A stretch of 64,000 nucleotides of DNA, from positions 1 to 64,000 of the forward strand of contig NGBS01000029.1 of NCBI GenBank assembly GCA_002245135.1, in the 5' to 3' direction. The notes under the pieces are model-generated. The model was not told the origin of the DNA, did not search any database, and worked only from the letters and a program-made list of their open reading frames with translations. Within the stretch, counting starts at the first letter, position 1. Each line of letters starts with the position of its first letter. Positions 11,348 to 24,726 of this stretch are shown piece by piece. The translations under genes and the position numbers were made by a program. Source of the DNA: Proteromonas lacertae. Lineage: Eukaryota > Sar > Bigyra > Opalinata > Proteromonadidae.

Positions 11348-14300
11348 TTAAACATGTTTTATCCAAACATCAAAATCTTCTTCATATTCTACTCCAAATA
11401 TACTATCACTGATTATTCGACATTTAAATCTCTTTGACATTAATTTACCAACTATTGAAGGACATTCAAATTTCACTGTTGTAGTTACATGTTTATAACT
11501 GCTTAATCTTTTTATACATAATACTTTCTCATCACATAATAACATTATCCACCAACTATATGGTTTTAATTTCTTATATTTTAAAGTTTTTAATCTATCA
11601 GGTAATGGTTTAACAAAATCCATTGTTATTATCAAATTATAATCTTTACTGCTTTCTAACAAGATGCAATCATCATCTTCATTAATTTCAGGTTTTTCAC
11701 CTATCAAACTCATCACCATTATATCAACTTTCAAATTGGGTATTATTTCAATACTTTTATAAATTTGTTCTATTTTATTACGAGGAAGTGTATGTTTAGT
11801 TATTTGTGTAAATTCATCTAATGATAATTTCAATAAATCACTCCAATTATTAATTCCATTTTCTTGTAAACTATGAATTGTCATGTTGTTCATTCCATTT
11901 ATTTGAGAAAATATATGAATGTTATCCATACAACCTTGTACTATCATTCTACTAATTGTTATTAACACTTCAATATGATTTGTCCAATTATTTTCTACTG
12001 CAACATCAATCATTGCCATTACCATTCTCATTGATTGATCTAATATTGATACTTGATCAGTATTATAATCCATAACTGGGAATTTTAATCCAACAAAATG
12101 AGCTTGAAATAATAAATAGGCTTTTACATTTCCTGAATCAAAATTCTCATTTGGATATATTGACCAAGGTAATAACTTTGATATTTCTTCATTTACGATA
12201 TTTTCATTGTGTCTAACAGGAGTATCAGTATATTCAATAGATTGTGAGAGTAAATGAATATGATCTTGTATAGTATTACAATAAGGTAACATTGTTTGAT
12301 ATAAACATAATGTTTGATGTTTTAAATAATATTGACATGCTATTTCACCTAATGCAGTTGGCTCGATTTCTCCAATTCCGTTCATTATTATACACTTACT
12401 AGTTTGTAGTTCATCTAAAGTATGTGTTATTAAATCACTTAGACATTTTTGAATATCATTGATTTCTGTTCCATTTGAACCATAATAGATTGGATTTTGA
12501 ATTAATCGACGATAGAAGAATGTCCAAGTTAAATAGTTATAAATATCTTTTACACTCTTTATTGTTCTATTGGCTATTTCTGCATTCATAAAATCTGATA
12601 GTTGCTTGTGTAATGAAGATTCGACAGGAAATGGTTCATATAAGAATTTATAGTAAAATGTTTTCTTTGGTTCATATACAAATACACAAGCAACTCCTTT
12701 ACTGTCAAATTGAGGTCTTCCAGCTCTTCCCATCATTTGTAACACATCAGTCAACGGCATGTCAATATAACCACAAGTTTTATTATCATGATACTCTGTT
12801 CCTTTTATTATTACTAAATGCGCTGGTAAATTTATACCCCAAGCTAAAGTTGATGTTGTACAGACAATTTGAATTCTTTCTTCTCTGAATAATTTCTCTA
12901 CAATACCTCTATCTGTATTTCCTAAACCAGCATGATGAACTCCAATACCAAATGACAGTGTTTGTTTCAATGTTTCATCTTGTATTTGACTATTGTAATA
13001 TTCTAATTCATCTTGTTCTAATCTCTTAAATGGATATGGATTATCTTGTGTTGCTAATGAAATAATACCAAAAGCTGTCAAACGTGTTTGTCTTCGAGAA
13101 GCAACAAATATGATGGTTGGTTTATGTGGTGAATAGGTTTTAATTGCCATATATGCTGGCTTATTCATAGTTGCCATTCTAGGACAATAATGTTGGTTTG
13201 GATAACCAGATATATGAACATCGATAGGAACTGGTCTAACAGAAGGTCTGAAATTATATAATCCAGTCTTAGGAATACCTAACCACTCTGCAAGATCTTT
13301 CGCATTCGCTACAGCAGTAGATAAACCGACAAATCTAATTGGTGTTTTTTGAGTAGATGATATATTCCTCATTCTTGATACAATTGATTCTATGATTGGA
13401 CCTCTATCTTGTCCTAAGAAATGTATTTCATCAATGATAACTAAATTCACTTTTTGAACGTATTTCTTCTTTGACCACAATCTAGAGACAGCATCCCACT
13501 TTTCAGGTGTTGTAACAATCACATCTGATTTTTCTATTATATTTAAATCAGGGGTAATATCACCAGTCAATTCCACTACTTTTTTATGTAAATTACTTTT
13601 TTCTCCTAATTTTATTTTCCAATCTTCAACTCTTTCTCTAATTAATGCTTTTAATGGACCGATATAAACAGCCTTACTTTTTGGATACTTTGAGAATAAA
13701 CGGAATAGACATAATTCAGCTATTAGTGTCTTACCTGAACCAGTGGGTGCTCCTACTAACACACTATTGTCTGTTTGATAACATGTATAAAATACTTGTG
13801 TTTGAACAGGATTAAAGTGTGTAAAATTATAAATTGATTCATAATCTTTATTATGTAATGCTGTTACAGGTAATGGGAATAAATCTAATAAATTAGTTTG
13901 AATAGACTCAATATTAGGTACTACTATTTTCCCAACATTTAATGGTTCAATCTGTTCTATACCTATCCAAGAATCACTTACTATTTGGACATAATATTGT
14001 GTACTTCTATTATCAGGAATTGGGATATAAAATGATATTTCTGATTCTAAATCTTTAGAATAATTCACTTTTCTCAATACGATTTGTTCATAATGGTGAA
14101 TTAAATCATTATCTCGATCAAATACGAAAAACCAAAATATTACAGCACCACCATGTAAATGATCATTCCATGTGAATAATGGTTTATACTTAATCTGTAT
14201 TTGTAACACTGTTGTTGTGATAGGCTTGATACTGGTTTGAATTTCTAAATAAGGTAATTGATCTAAATAGTGTTTGATTTTATTTCCACTATCTTTTACA

Positions 14301-17300
14301 CCAATTATATTAGTTATTTCATACGCTTCCATATCATTTAATTGATCAACGGATAGTTTGGTTCGAGATATCTTTATTAACGAATGTCCATCGATTTGAG
14401 GTATTTGTTTCAATGGATGATCATCATACCACATTCTTCTATCAATACTCTTACATATATTCAATGCACAAATCGTCTGATAATAGGATTTCTGCTTCAA
14501 AAAGATCTCAAACAAAGCTCGAAAGAATCTTGCTGCATTCTGCTGTATATACTGCATATCAGATATAAGTGTAAAAGATTCAGGTTCTAATCTTGATATA
14601 TAAGATTGTAGTAATATATTCACTTTCTTTGCATATGGACAATCAGTTGAATTACTTTGTATTTCAACTCTACACATTTCTTCAAAAGATGATAATTCAT
14701 GTTCTTCTTCATCTCTTACTATTATATTCTTAAATTCTTGAGATTCACTGATTGTAAAGAACATAGCATCATAACTGTACATTCTATCTATTCTTTCATT
14801 ATATAATCGAATAGTTTCATAGGATATATAATAAAATGAAGCAATTCTTCCTAACTCAGTTCTTGATAGATTTCCACTGTTTGATTCATATCTCACCATT
14901 TGAGATTCTTCTAATCTTTTTATTCCTTCTCTAATCATTTGTTCACAAAAATGTGTAAGTGTTGGATCAAAATTAAACTCATTGTCTGTTATAGCATATG
15001 TTCTTGGTGAACTACGCATATGTATATAATAATAAGTATATTTAAACCAAGTTATTGCTTCTTCAAGATTAGTAACAGTTCCAGAAACAATTTCTGCATT
15101 TAAATGGTCAGGTAAAGCTTGAGCAAACTTACTGGATATTGGAATTTGATTGGTTAATAATGATACATAATGACTTAACTTCTTATGTTCAGTTATTATA
15201 ATACCTTCTCCTTGATTATCATACTGTGGTCTTCCTGCTCTACCAAATATCTGTAACACATCCAATATATCTAAATCAATATAACTACCTTTCTCAGCTG
15301 AATATATATTAGTTCCTTTAATAATAACAGTTCTTGCAGGTAAATTCACACCCCATGCTAGTGTAGAAGTACAACAAATAACTTTCAAAGCACCTCTTGC
15401 AAACATATCTTCAATTAGATTTCTATCTTGTCTTAGCATTCCAGCATGATGTATACCTATACCATAAGGAGTTAAATCTCTTACTAATTTATCTTTAGAT
15501 TTATTAATTCTAGTTTTATATAAATTATAACCGCTTTTACATTCAAATAGTTCTATTGTACAATCATTCTGTATGTGCTGTATTAATGAATATGCTGTTT
15601 GGGATGTATCTCTACGACTGTGTACAAATATCATTACTTGTTTATTATATTCTAAACATTTAATACATTTATCATAAGCAATATCATTCATATTATCACT
15701 AATTTGATTCCTATTTTCACCATAAATACCAATGAATATTTGAGTTAGTGGAACTGGTCTGAAACTAGAATCACAGTGGAATAATCCTCTTGCTGGATTA
15801 ACTCTTAAGAAATCAGCAACATCTTTATAATTAGGTAATGTTGCACTTAATCCTACGATTCTTATTGGTGATTGGGAACTTTCAACTAACCTTAAGATTC
15901 TTGCAACTATTGATTCTATTACATTACCTCTATCACTGGCTAATAAGTGAACTTCATCAAGGATTAATACTCGTACTAAACTGACAAATGAATCATCTGT
16001 AGAAGCTTTTCTAGTCATTACATCGAATTTCTCTGGCGTTGTAACGATGATTTGTGTTTCTGCAATTTCTGTTCGTGTTAGTTGCATATCTCCTGTTAAT
16101 TCTTTTACATTCAATCCTAAACCGTTTAACTGCTTATCGAATTTACTGACTATTTCTTGAGCTAATGCTTTCATTGGTGCTACATAAATCACTTTGAATT
16201 CATTTCTATGTAAACATCCATTTACTATATTCTTCTTTATTTCTCTAAGGATTGTTAATAATGCAACATTGGTTTTACCAGCACCAGTTGGAGCGCAGAT
16301 TAATAAGTTTTCATCTGTTTTATAAGCAGTATTAAATACCCACGATTGTAATCTGTTGAAATATTGAATATCTATTTAATAATAATAATATTAACTATTA
16401 ATACTTTGAAATGGTATTTGTGCATAATCTTCCAACTCATCAATTGATACTAATCGAATATTCTGCGATGAACTCTGATCATACACTGGCGGAATAACAA
16501 TCTCAGTACTATTCGGTGTTTCAGTTGTAGTTGAATTACTTGGTAATACAGTTTTATTGTGAATTGTATCATCTAAATGAACTCCAGGCATATAAGGTGT
16601 ATATGGATTTGGATTTGGTATATATTTATTCATTCCTAATTTATTTTCATTATCTAATTGTCGCGGATCTAAACCTGCTTCTAATAGAGGATTTCTTTGG
16701 TTTTGAAGTTGTTTTTTCCATTTCTAAAATAGAAAATAAACAATATATATACTTTATGTTGTTCTTTTCTTTGTCTTATTTCACTTTCTGTTGTTACTGT
16801 ATAAGATGGTAATGTTATGGATGGTGGTGCTATTGTTGGCTTATATTGATTATTCTTATAATTATCAAGGATGAAATCTCTTGATTCTATTAATGTCTGA
16901 ATTAAATCGAAATTAAATCCTAATAAATTGACTAATGGTTCTTGCAATACCTCTGAATTTGGTGATGATTCTAATATATGAATAACATCAGTAATTAACT
17001 CATTAATTGGAATATCTAGATTTTGCTCTGTTATATATGTCTGTATAATGTCATATAAAAAATCATTATGTTGTGATTGTGATTTTGATTGTTGTTGTAC
17101 AGATTGTTGAAATGCTGGATTTGAAGAGTTTGATATAATTGATTGTACTTCTGATATAGACATTCCAGCAGATGATTGGTTAGTAGTTATTTCATTACTA
17201 TCATCTGAAGTTGTTGAAGATATTTGATTCATTGCTAATCCAGTATGAGGACATACATAAGGAAGATGTATACCATAAAGTTTAGAGCTTTTAGGAATAT

Positions 17301-17818
17301 GTGACAAGGGAGCTTCAATTGTACTGTAATAAGCATTGAGAATTGTTGCTAATTGTGTTAGACTCTCCCAATCTTTTGCTGATATGTTTGGATATAACCT
17401 TAACACTGCACCTTTTCCTGTGTATGTGTCTAATGCTTGTTGAAACATGAACAAACATGATTCGTTCAATTTACTACCATGTAATTCAGTTATTCTATAT
17501 ATCAATAATATTATATGTATTTACTTTGCAATAAGATCACAAAATTCTAAATACTTTCCTTTCAAAAGCTGTAATTTATCAGATGGACATTTCTTCTTAA
17601 AATTATCCCATCTCAACTGTGATTCATATACTCCAAAGTGAATTCGATAGTCTTCTTTGCTTTTAACATAATTCTGCAATTCTTTGTTGATAAAGTTCAA
17701 ATCGAGTATTTCGGGTGAACCTTTATCCAAAGAACGAAGGTAAGAAGTCTAAATAATAAAAATAGTAATATACAAAGTGCGGCCATCCAGAAGATGACTC
17801 AGGAATAGAAAAAGTCAT
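11348..17818 (-). CDS. ASCC3: ASCC3/Slh1-type Ski2-like RNA/DNA helicase
   Basis: This is the large helicase of the activating signal cointegrator / ribosome-quality-trigger complex, which splits collided ribosomes and aids alkylation repair in characterised eukaryotes. Five exons (17774-17818, 17525-17748, 16753-17494, 16405-16723, 11348-16371; introns of 25-33 nt) sum to 2117 residues, close to the ~2200 of the animal protein. The start MTFSIPESSSGWPHF is the only ATG compatible with the phase of intron 1. The N-terminal extension keeps the ASCC3-type ELLG..L.L...R..I.D region (PLVNLLGFNFDLIQTLIESR). Cassette 1 has APTGAGKT and DEVH, cassette 2 has APTGSGKT and DEIH, and each is followed by winged-helix and Sec63 regions. 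I prefer ASCC3 over the spliceosomal BRR2 because of the N-terminus and the VYVAPMKALA context. No lesion is visible in 6.3 kb of coding sequence. Confidence 0.93.
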
Positions 17819-17981
17819 TATCAAGCCGAAATGAAGCTTGTTAACAATAAAAATGGAATATTTACAATTGTATATCATACTCAATAGATTTTTAATATGT
17901 TACTTAACTACTATCAGTTAAAATATAATTATTATTTAAAAAAGCTAAAATCACAAATAATAAGTTAAACATCAATAATAA

Positions 17982-18443
17982 TTATGCTGTCTGCATTCTC
18001 TTCTTTACAACCCTAGCGAGTATCTCGCTTTCAGGATCTAAATTTTCAATGGGAAGTGGTCCTTCCCACAATCTCCACTCAGCATATTCATGAAGAAGTT
18101 CTAATTCATCTTGAGCTTGTTCAATTAATTCTTCGACTTGTCCACATTGTATTGTGTCTTCAATTTTACGGATCTAACAGATAATAAATAAAAAATCGAG
18201 TATACGTCTGTATTATTTTCTATTATTTGTTTTCTATAGTTTGTCATTGCTTCTACACTTTTTCTATATTCAGCTTCAGCTGGTATTTTCTATATTTTTA
18301 AATTGAGTTTCTAATACCTTAATATCATTTAATGTCTTATTATATAATTGTACTAGTACTTCTCTAGCATTTGGAACTACACTAAGGCCAACTAGACCAG
18401 TTGAATGTTTAACTGCCTCTAATAAAACAAGTGTACGAAACAT
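17982..18443 (-). CDS. NDUFA5: Mitochondrial complex I subunit NDUFA5
   Basis: Three exons (18318-18443, 18206-18289, 17982-18173; introns 28 and 32 nt) give 133 residues. The protein has the hallmark N-terminal STGLVGLSVVPNAREVL, then IPAEAEYRKSVEAMTNYRK and the C-terminal AEWRLWEGPLP. This is the pattern of the NDUFA5/B13 accessory subunit on the matrix arm of NADH dehydrogenase. The start MFRTLVLLEAV follows a stretch with a possible longer leader intron, and an upstream non-coding exon is possible. Its presence argues for aerobic mitochondria with a proton-pumping complex I. It is divergent from TBCB. Confidence 0.9.
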
Positions 18444-18718
18444 TTGCAAACCTATAATGAATAAAATATTATGACAACAATAAATGAGCATTATAAGATA
18501 TATAAGACTATAAAAATAACATACCAATCTATAGAACGTCAAACAACAGGCTTGATAGAAAATCAAAATTTAAAAACCACTCTATTTTCTTAACATTTTT
18601 CACCGTTTCAATAGAACTTTAGAACATTACTATAATAATAATTATCTCAATTAAACATGGCTGATGTATTCATACCGTTATAATTTGTTAGTTAGAGACA
18701 TTTATACAAAATGCTGAT
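18444..18718. promoter_or_regulatory. Bidirectional promoter, NDUFA5 / TBCB
   Basis: A 275-bp AT-rich region separates two divergent start codons. It contains a GAAACGG core (minus strand, near 18601-18612) that also occurs upstream of SYS1 and of the ELMO-domain gene. The function of that motif is not established. Confidence 0.3.
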
Positions 18719-19563
18719 ATGGCTCAGCTAAAGAACTATGTAGTTGCAAAAGACGCTATAAAATACAAAGATTTGCCTGAAGGAATAATATTAGTTAACA
18801 TGACTCATAATTATTTAAAAGCAAAATGTTTAGAACTTCGATTAGACAAATCTATGACTGTATAAGTGATATATATAACATTTTTAATAGATAGAACAAG
18901 TCAAATTAAAGATATATCACTTCGTTGGAACACCAGTCAATGATCAAGCTTTAGTATTAAAGAATGAATCAGGTGAAGTTGTTTGTGAGTTAGCCAATGA
19001 CAATATGTTATTAGGAGCCTATCCAATAGATTCAGGTATGGAAATATACTGTGTTGATACAAATCCATTTTCAAAAGCAAAAGGAGGTGCTTATGAAGAT
19101 GTAAATTTGGTTCAAAAGTACGTAATGTCTGATGAAGAATATGATAAGAGAAAAGGAACAGTAAGAGATTACAAAAGAGAAATGTTAAAAAAAGATCCTA
19201 ATTTCAAATTCAAGACATTCACAGTAGATCCAGACAGTGCACCACCAGGTCCAGAAAGTGTAGAACAATTCGTAATAGGAAATAGATGTGAAGTTAATCC
19301 AGGTGGAAGAAGAGGTGAAATTAAGTGGAAAGGTGCTTGGGAGAATGAAGAAGATAAAGGTTATTGGGTTGGTGTACAGTTTGATGAACCTGTTGGACAA
19401 GGAACTGGTAAACATAAAGGAAAAGAGTATTTCTCTTGTGAAGATAAATATGGTTCATTTGTGAGAGGTAAAAATGTGACTAGTATTATATATATTTATT
19501 ATTTTAATAGTGGGAGATTTTCCTGAAGCATTATTGGAGGATTCTTCAGAAGATGAATTATAA
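18719..19563 (+). CDS. TBCB: Tubulin-folding cofactor B
   Basis: TBCB binds alpha-tubulin and, with TBCE, handles tubulin heterodimer assembly and disassembly in the cytosol. Three exons (18719-18859, 18891-19482, 19511-19563; introns 31 and 28 nt) give 261 residues. The N-terminal ~90 residues form a ubiquitin-like fold. The middle has the family segment YVMSDEEYDKRKGTVRDY. The CAP-Gly domain (~165-245) carries GYWVGVQFDEPVGQGTGKHK and YGSFVR, and the C-terminus GDFPEALLEDSSEDEL is acidic like that of the family. An ATG at 18711 is out of frame and was rejected. The gene converges on the AP-2 alpha gene with only ~130 bp between them. Confidence 0.93.
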
Positions 19564-19695
19564 ATTTTTGTTATTTCTTTTATTATTATGAAAATATTAT
19601 ATTATGCTTTATTATTTCTGTATAACAAATAAAATAAAAAATGTAGAATAAAATACAAATTGAGTTTTTATTATTTATAGTTTTATTACAATTAT

Positions 19696-20443
19696 TTAAT
19701 TACCAATAACAGCATTGATACCATTAATAATACCATTGCAAATATCAGCACCTGGAGCTCTAACAGTAACTCTGAATTTCTTAGCTTTAGCATTACATTC
19801 AATTCTAGTCATAATACCAATTGTAGCAGTTCCAGCTTTCAATGATAAAGCACCACATACTACAGTTGGAGCTGGATCAGCTGGACTTACACCAAATCTC
19901 ATATTTGGTAATTGTTTCTTTACTAATTCAACATCTCCACTTCCATCTAATACTTTAGCAATTTCTTTACCAGCTAACTTCTTCCAGTTGGCCATAAATC
20001 CAGCACCATCCATCTTAGCTGGAACACCAAAACTATATAAATTAACAGGTAATTTCAAGGCTAAATCTACACTCTTTTTAGCTGTATAAGATACACTTAA
20101 ATCTGGGCATTCTGTGAATGGTTTTGCTAATTTCAATTGTAATTGTTGTGTGACTTTATCACCAGGTTCAATATCAGATTCTGGATCTTTGGCTTTAACC
20201 AATACACCTTTGTTACCTTCACAAGTTACACTCAAATCACTAATAGCTACTTTGCCTTTATTTATATAAGTTAATGTCATCATAGCCATATCTCCTTTGT
20301 ATTTATGTTCTACTCCAATTTGTAAGTTCTTATCTTCAAATAATATACCTTTTGGACTGACTAAACATTTTCTTAAGAAACTAGATTGATCTACTTCTTC
20401 ATCTTCACCTTCTTCCTCTTCATCTTCCTCTTCTTCAGGTTCT

Positions 20444-20475
<32 letters not shown>

Positions 20476-22368
20476 TTCTTCCTTATCTTTATCATCTTCT
20501 TTATCTTTACTTAATAATTTCTGTAATCTAGCAATCAATGATGATTCTTTCTCTGGGAAGGCTGGCATAGCATCCATTACTTCACCCATAATTTCTTCAT
20601 CTTCCATTAAAGCAGTATATTCAACTACTCTTTGTTGGATTTCAGGATCCATATCACTCTTATATTCATCATATAATTCAACGACTGAATCTTTTAAATC
20701 TGGATAAATATTCATTAATTTAAATATTGCATGTAATAATAAAGCTTTTGTACCTGGAGTTGATCTTTTCATGTGTTTAACCATTGTCTCAAAGATTTGA
20801 TCTGGTTCAACAGCTGAATCTCCTTCATTCAAATAATTACCATATTCACCAACAATATAACCAGCACATTTAATAACAGATTCAAATACTAAATCAGGTT
20901 GTAATGCTTCATATAACTTAGTAACAGCATAACTATGTAATTCATCATGTTGTGATACGATTTGGACAGCTCTGAACCAAATATCATCTGAGACAAAGTC
21001 ACCAGCAGTTGTAATCATTTGTAACATCACATCCATATACCAAAAGAAATCTTTTGCAAACTTTTCAGCTAAAATAGCAATCTTTAAAATCATCTCAGAT
21101 TTAATATGATAATCTGCTTTAGCTAAGTAATCTAACAATTCTTTAACAATTTCTACAGCACAACTTTCATCACACATAGCGAATAAGACGTGTACAGCTC
21201 TTTTTCTAATAGAAACATCAGGATTATCTAAAGATTCTAAGATTGTTGATTTATGCTTTTGAATAACAGTGCTTGTACCTTCTAATGAAGCTAATCTAGC
21301 TAATGAATCCAAGGCTAAATATCGAATATTACTATCATTATCAGAGATAAAAGCACCTAAGAATTTTACAGCTGATTTTCTCAATTTTGCATCACTTTCT
21401 TCACCATAGTGAATAACTACATTAATTGCTTCAAATAAGATAGCATGTTTAGCATTACTCTTATTTCTATCTTTCTCAGCTGTATCTTGATCACCTAAGA
21501 TGTTACTTAATACTTTCATTATTTTATCACACAATTTCTTCTCTCCATCTGGGAAATCATATTTTTCTAAGATTTTGAGTAATTTAATTGTTAACCAAGG
21601 TGAAGGGATTTCTCTAAACATATATTGAGGTGGACACTTTTGGTCAATCACTAATTGAATCAATGCATCAGCTACTGATCTTAAAAGCTTGATACAGGCT
21701 TGTCCTTCTAATCTTGGAATTGCTTCGTATAAGTTAGCAGATGCAGTGACTACACCAAGATCTGTATGCTCTAATAATTTGATTAAACTTGGTGCCCATT
21801 CTACAGACACTGCGTCTGGAGATGATCTGTATAAACTCATCAAACAGTTGGCAGCTCTCTTTCTAAGTGCATCCCTAGTAGCATCATCACTTACCATTCT
21901 TAATACATCCTCATAAACAGCTTCTGCGAATTCTTGTCCTCCCATATTGGCTATTGTTGAAAGAGCAATAGCAGAGTTTTGTTCTTCTTGTGATAATAAA
22001 TCTACTCTCATGGAGTTAACGACTAATGTTGCCATTTCGTGGGATGATGTGATAAGAAGCGAAATAGAGATGTAACCAACAATCTTTTCTGCATATTTGG
22101 TTGATGATAATAAGTTAATAACCTCCATATGTCCACTGGTAATTTCATAACCTAGAAGATGGATGTAGGTCAACTTCCATACGTACTTCTTTCTATCATA
22201 TGCTTTGATGTTTTGTTTTGAGAATGCTTGACGAATGTTAGCAAGTTCCTCATCAATTCTCTTCATTTCTTCTTCTTTACTTGGGCCTAATGGATTAAAT
22301 GGATATTATTCTATACAATCGTTAATTTCACGAATGAAATTAGTCAAACCTCTCATAGTAGTAGTCAT
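19696..22368 (-). CDS. AP2A: AP-2 complex large subunit alpha (alpha-adaptin)
   Basis: This is the large subunit of the clathrin adaptor that acts at the plasma membrane in endocytosis. Two exons (22317-22368 and 19696-22286, intron 30 nt) give 880 residues. The start MTTTMRGLTNFIREINDCPS matches the family opening MRGL..FI.DI..C.SKE. The trunk (~1-600) is a HEAT solenoid with SNAKHAILFEAINVVIHY and PWLTIKLLKIL. A linker near 600-650 is almost pure Glu/Asp rather than the clathrin-box-rich hinge of animals. The last ~230 residues form the beta-sandwich and platform of the appendage domain, ending in ICNGIINGINAVIGN. The short acidic hinge is the one oddity. Confidence 0.93.
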
Positions 22369-22561
22369 TTTTGATGATAAATAAAGATAAAAAGAAAAGT
22401 ATCTTTAAAAAACCAATCACATCGATGAAATCTATTTTGCATTAATGGATCAAGATCTGCTAACTTACGTAAAAGATTTTTTTAATCTTAGTTTTTCTCT
22501 TTAATTACTAAATATAAAACAACAATAATAACGTCATTTATTTATAATTGAGATAAAAATT

Positions 22562-24648
22562 CTATTTTTTGTTTTTAGGCTGAACTATAAAACTAATTGG
22601 TTCAATGATTGCTCCAGTTCTTACTTTATTCTTTGGTAGATTCAACTTGTGAAATGCTTCAGATGTATTCCATTCTTTTCCTAAAGGATTTCTGATTGAT
22701 CTTTCATATTGTTCTCTAGAGGTGAAAGGATAAGGAACTGCTTCGTGTGTATATTTTAAAAACTATTGATCAAAATAAAATGCTATATATACTTTTTTAT
22801 TTGGTTTTTCATTAATAATCACATTATTCAACTTTGCATCCTTCCTTTTCTTGGTTATCTCTTCTCTTATTCTTTCCTCTTCTCTCTTCCTCTTCTTTGC
22901 TTTATTTTTATTCACTTTTACACCTATACCTGCCCAACTTCCCCATCCACTCATATCTGGCTCAGGTTCTGGCATGTCTCCATCTATTTCTTCTTCCTTT
23001 TCTTTTTGAAACTCTTCTTCTTCAAAACCTATGGAAAATGCTTTGCTAATTAAATCTTCTTGAGATAGATATGATTCTCCTATTTTGTCTTTTATTTTTG
23101 CTGGTTTTTCTTCTTTTTCTTTTTCATTTTTTTTGTTATCATTCTTTGATATATTTGGAATTGTTATATTTGTATTTTTTATTTTACTTATATCAACAAC
23201 TAATTGATCACCAGTTGTATTATCTGCTGTTATTTTCTATTAACAAATAAAATAGATGAATAAAATAAAAATACAGTTGGAACAGATGTTGATGTTAATT
23301 CATTCAAATCCCATCCAACATTTTTCTTCTTTTTCTTTAAATTATTATTATCATCATCATTCACATCTTCATCATCATTTGTTGAAACATTTACTCGACT
23401 TTCCAATTGATTCTTTAACTCAAATAACGCAGATTCAGCATCATTTCTTAGTTTTTCTTTCTTTTTATCCATTGCAGCTTTCATAAATGGCATTTTGTAT
23501 ATTGAACTATGTTCACCAGCATCAAAATCATCATGATCTATTTCATCTTTCACATCTTCTAAATTCTTTATTAATTTAGTTTTTATTATTCTTTCTCTCT
23601 CTTCTTCTGGTAAATTTGGATCTAATGATTCTTCTAATTCTAAATCACTATTCACTTCATCTTCTTTCTCTATTTTTCTTCTTAACTTTTCACTTGCTTG
23701 TAAATGTTCATTGAATAGCTTCTTTTATTGATTCATTGTTTTTGCTATATTTTAAATTACGATTTGCCCACTTATTTTGAGTTGAATGTTTCTGTGTCAT
23801 TCTTTCTTTTGCTCTTCTATATTCATCTTCTTCATCCATTTTTTCTGCTAATTCTGGATTACTTTCTCTCAATATTTCTCTTTCTTTTTCTTTTTGTCTC
23901 TTTTCTTGTCTCTTTTTGATTTTATGATACATTCTACTCTTGATTTTATTGATTCTTTGTCTCTTCTTTTCTTCATAAAATATTATTGATTTTATTTTTG
24001 CTAATTCTCTTCTTCTTTCTTGTATTTCTTCTAATGTTAACATTTGTGATTGTAATTCTTTATCTTCTTGTTTTATTACATTCTCTTCTGTCATTCCTGT
24101 TTTGTTTAATACTTCAGCTACTCTTGTCTCAAGTGAGGTTTCTGGCTCAAAATTTGCTGCTAAAGATGTTAATGTTGATTTTTCTCTTTTATCTTCATCT
24201 AAAGGAAAATTCAGTACTGGAGCTTCTCTATTCTTTTTTACGATTGGTTGCCATTTTGTTACATCCTTCTTTGCTAAACTATATGCAGCCTAATATTGAT
24301 TAATTGATAATTTATTATACTTTTCTTTCCACTTTTTCTTTGTGAATCTTTGCTAATGGTTTGGATATTGGAGCAGATCCCTTTATCAATTCTGATGCTT
24401 GTGCTTTTAAATCTGTTTGATCATCTAACACACCAATAAGGTCACTAAGTGTTGCTTCTATATCCAAAAATATTATATAATGAAATACGATCTGTATCAA
24501 TAGAATATTCAGATTCTTTCGTTATCTCATTCTTCACTTTTGTTTGTTTAGTCGATTTAACACTCTTTTTCTCTGTATTTTCACTTTTAGACAACGATTC
24601 AATTAATTTGGCATGTCTTTCTTCAATATCTGAATCAGAATCAGACAT
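22562..24648 (-). CDS. UTP14: UTP14, small-subunit processome factor
   Basis: UTP14 is a nucleolar U3 snoRNP component that activates the helicase DHR1 during 18S rRNA maturation. Five exons (24489-24648, 24321-24457, 23275-24289, 22793-23236, 22562-22762; introns 30-38 nt) give ~651 residues. Diagnostic blocks are WQPIVKKNREAPVLNFPL, RINKIKSRMYHKIKKRQ, ERMTQKHSTQNKWAN, GWGSWAGIG, NNVIINEK and PFTSREQYERSIRNPLGKEW. Exon 3 has exactly one surplus base near 23711: the frame reads KEAIQ then TGA, and skipping one base continues EHLQASEKLRRKI, the expected family sequence. All other exon lengths agree in phase, so this is a point lesion, an error or a recoding site rather than decay. The gene lies 78 bp downstream of RAB11 on the same strand. 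Confidence 0.88.
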
Positions 24649-24726
24649 AATGCAAAAAACAGAATCAAACCCTAAACAAGCCAAAATTGTTTAAAATGTA
24701 TTTATATTATTAATAAAATAAAAATA

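Noticed and set aside
16391-17730. Separate small genes between ASCC3 and NDUFA5
   Set aside because: They join through 25-33 nt introns into the ASCC3 N-terminus with perfect phase, totalling 2117 residues.
11348-17818. BRR2 (spliceosomal helicase) identity
   Set aside because: The dual-cassette architecture fits both, but the N-terminus and sequence around motif I match ASCC3/Slh1 better.
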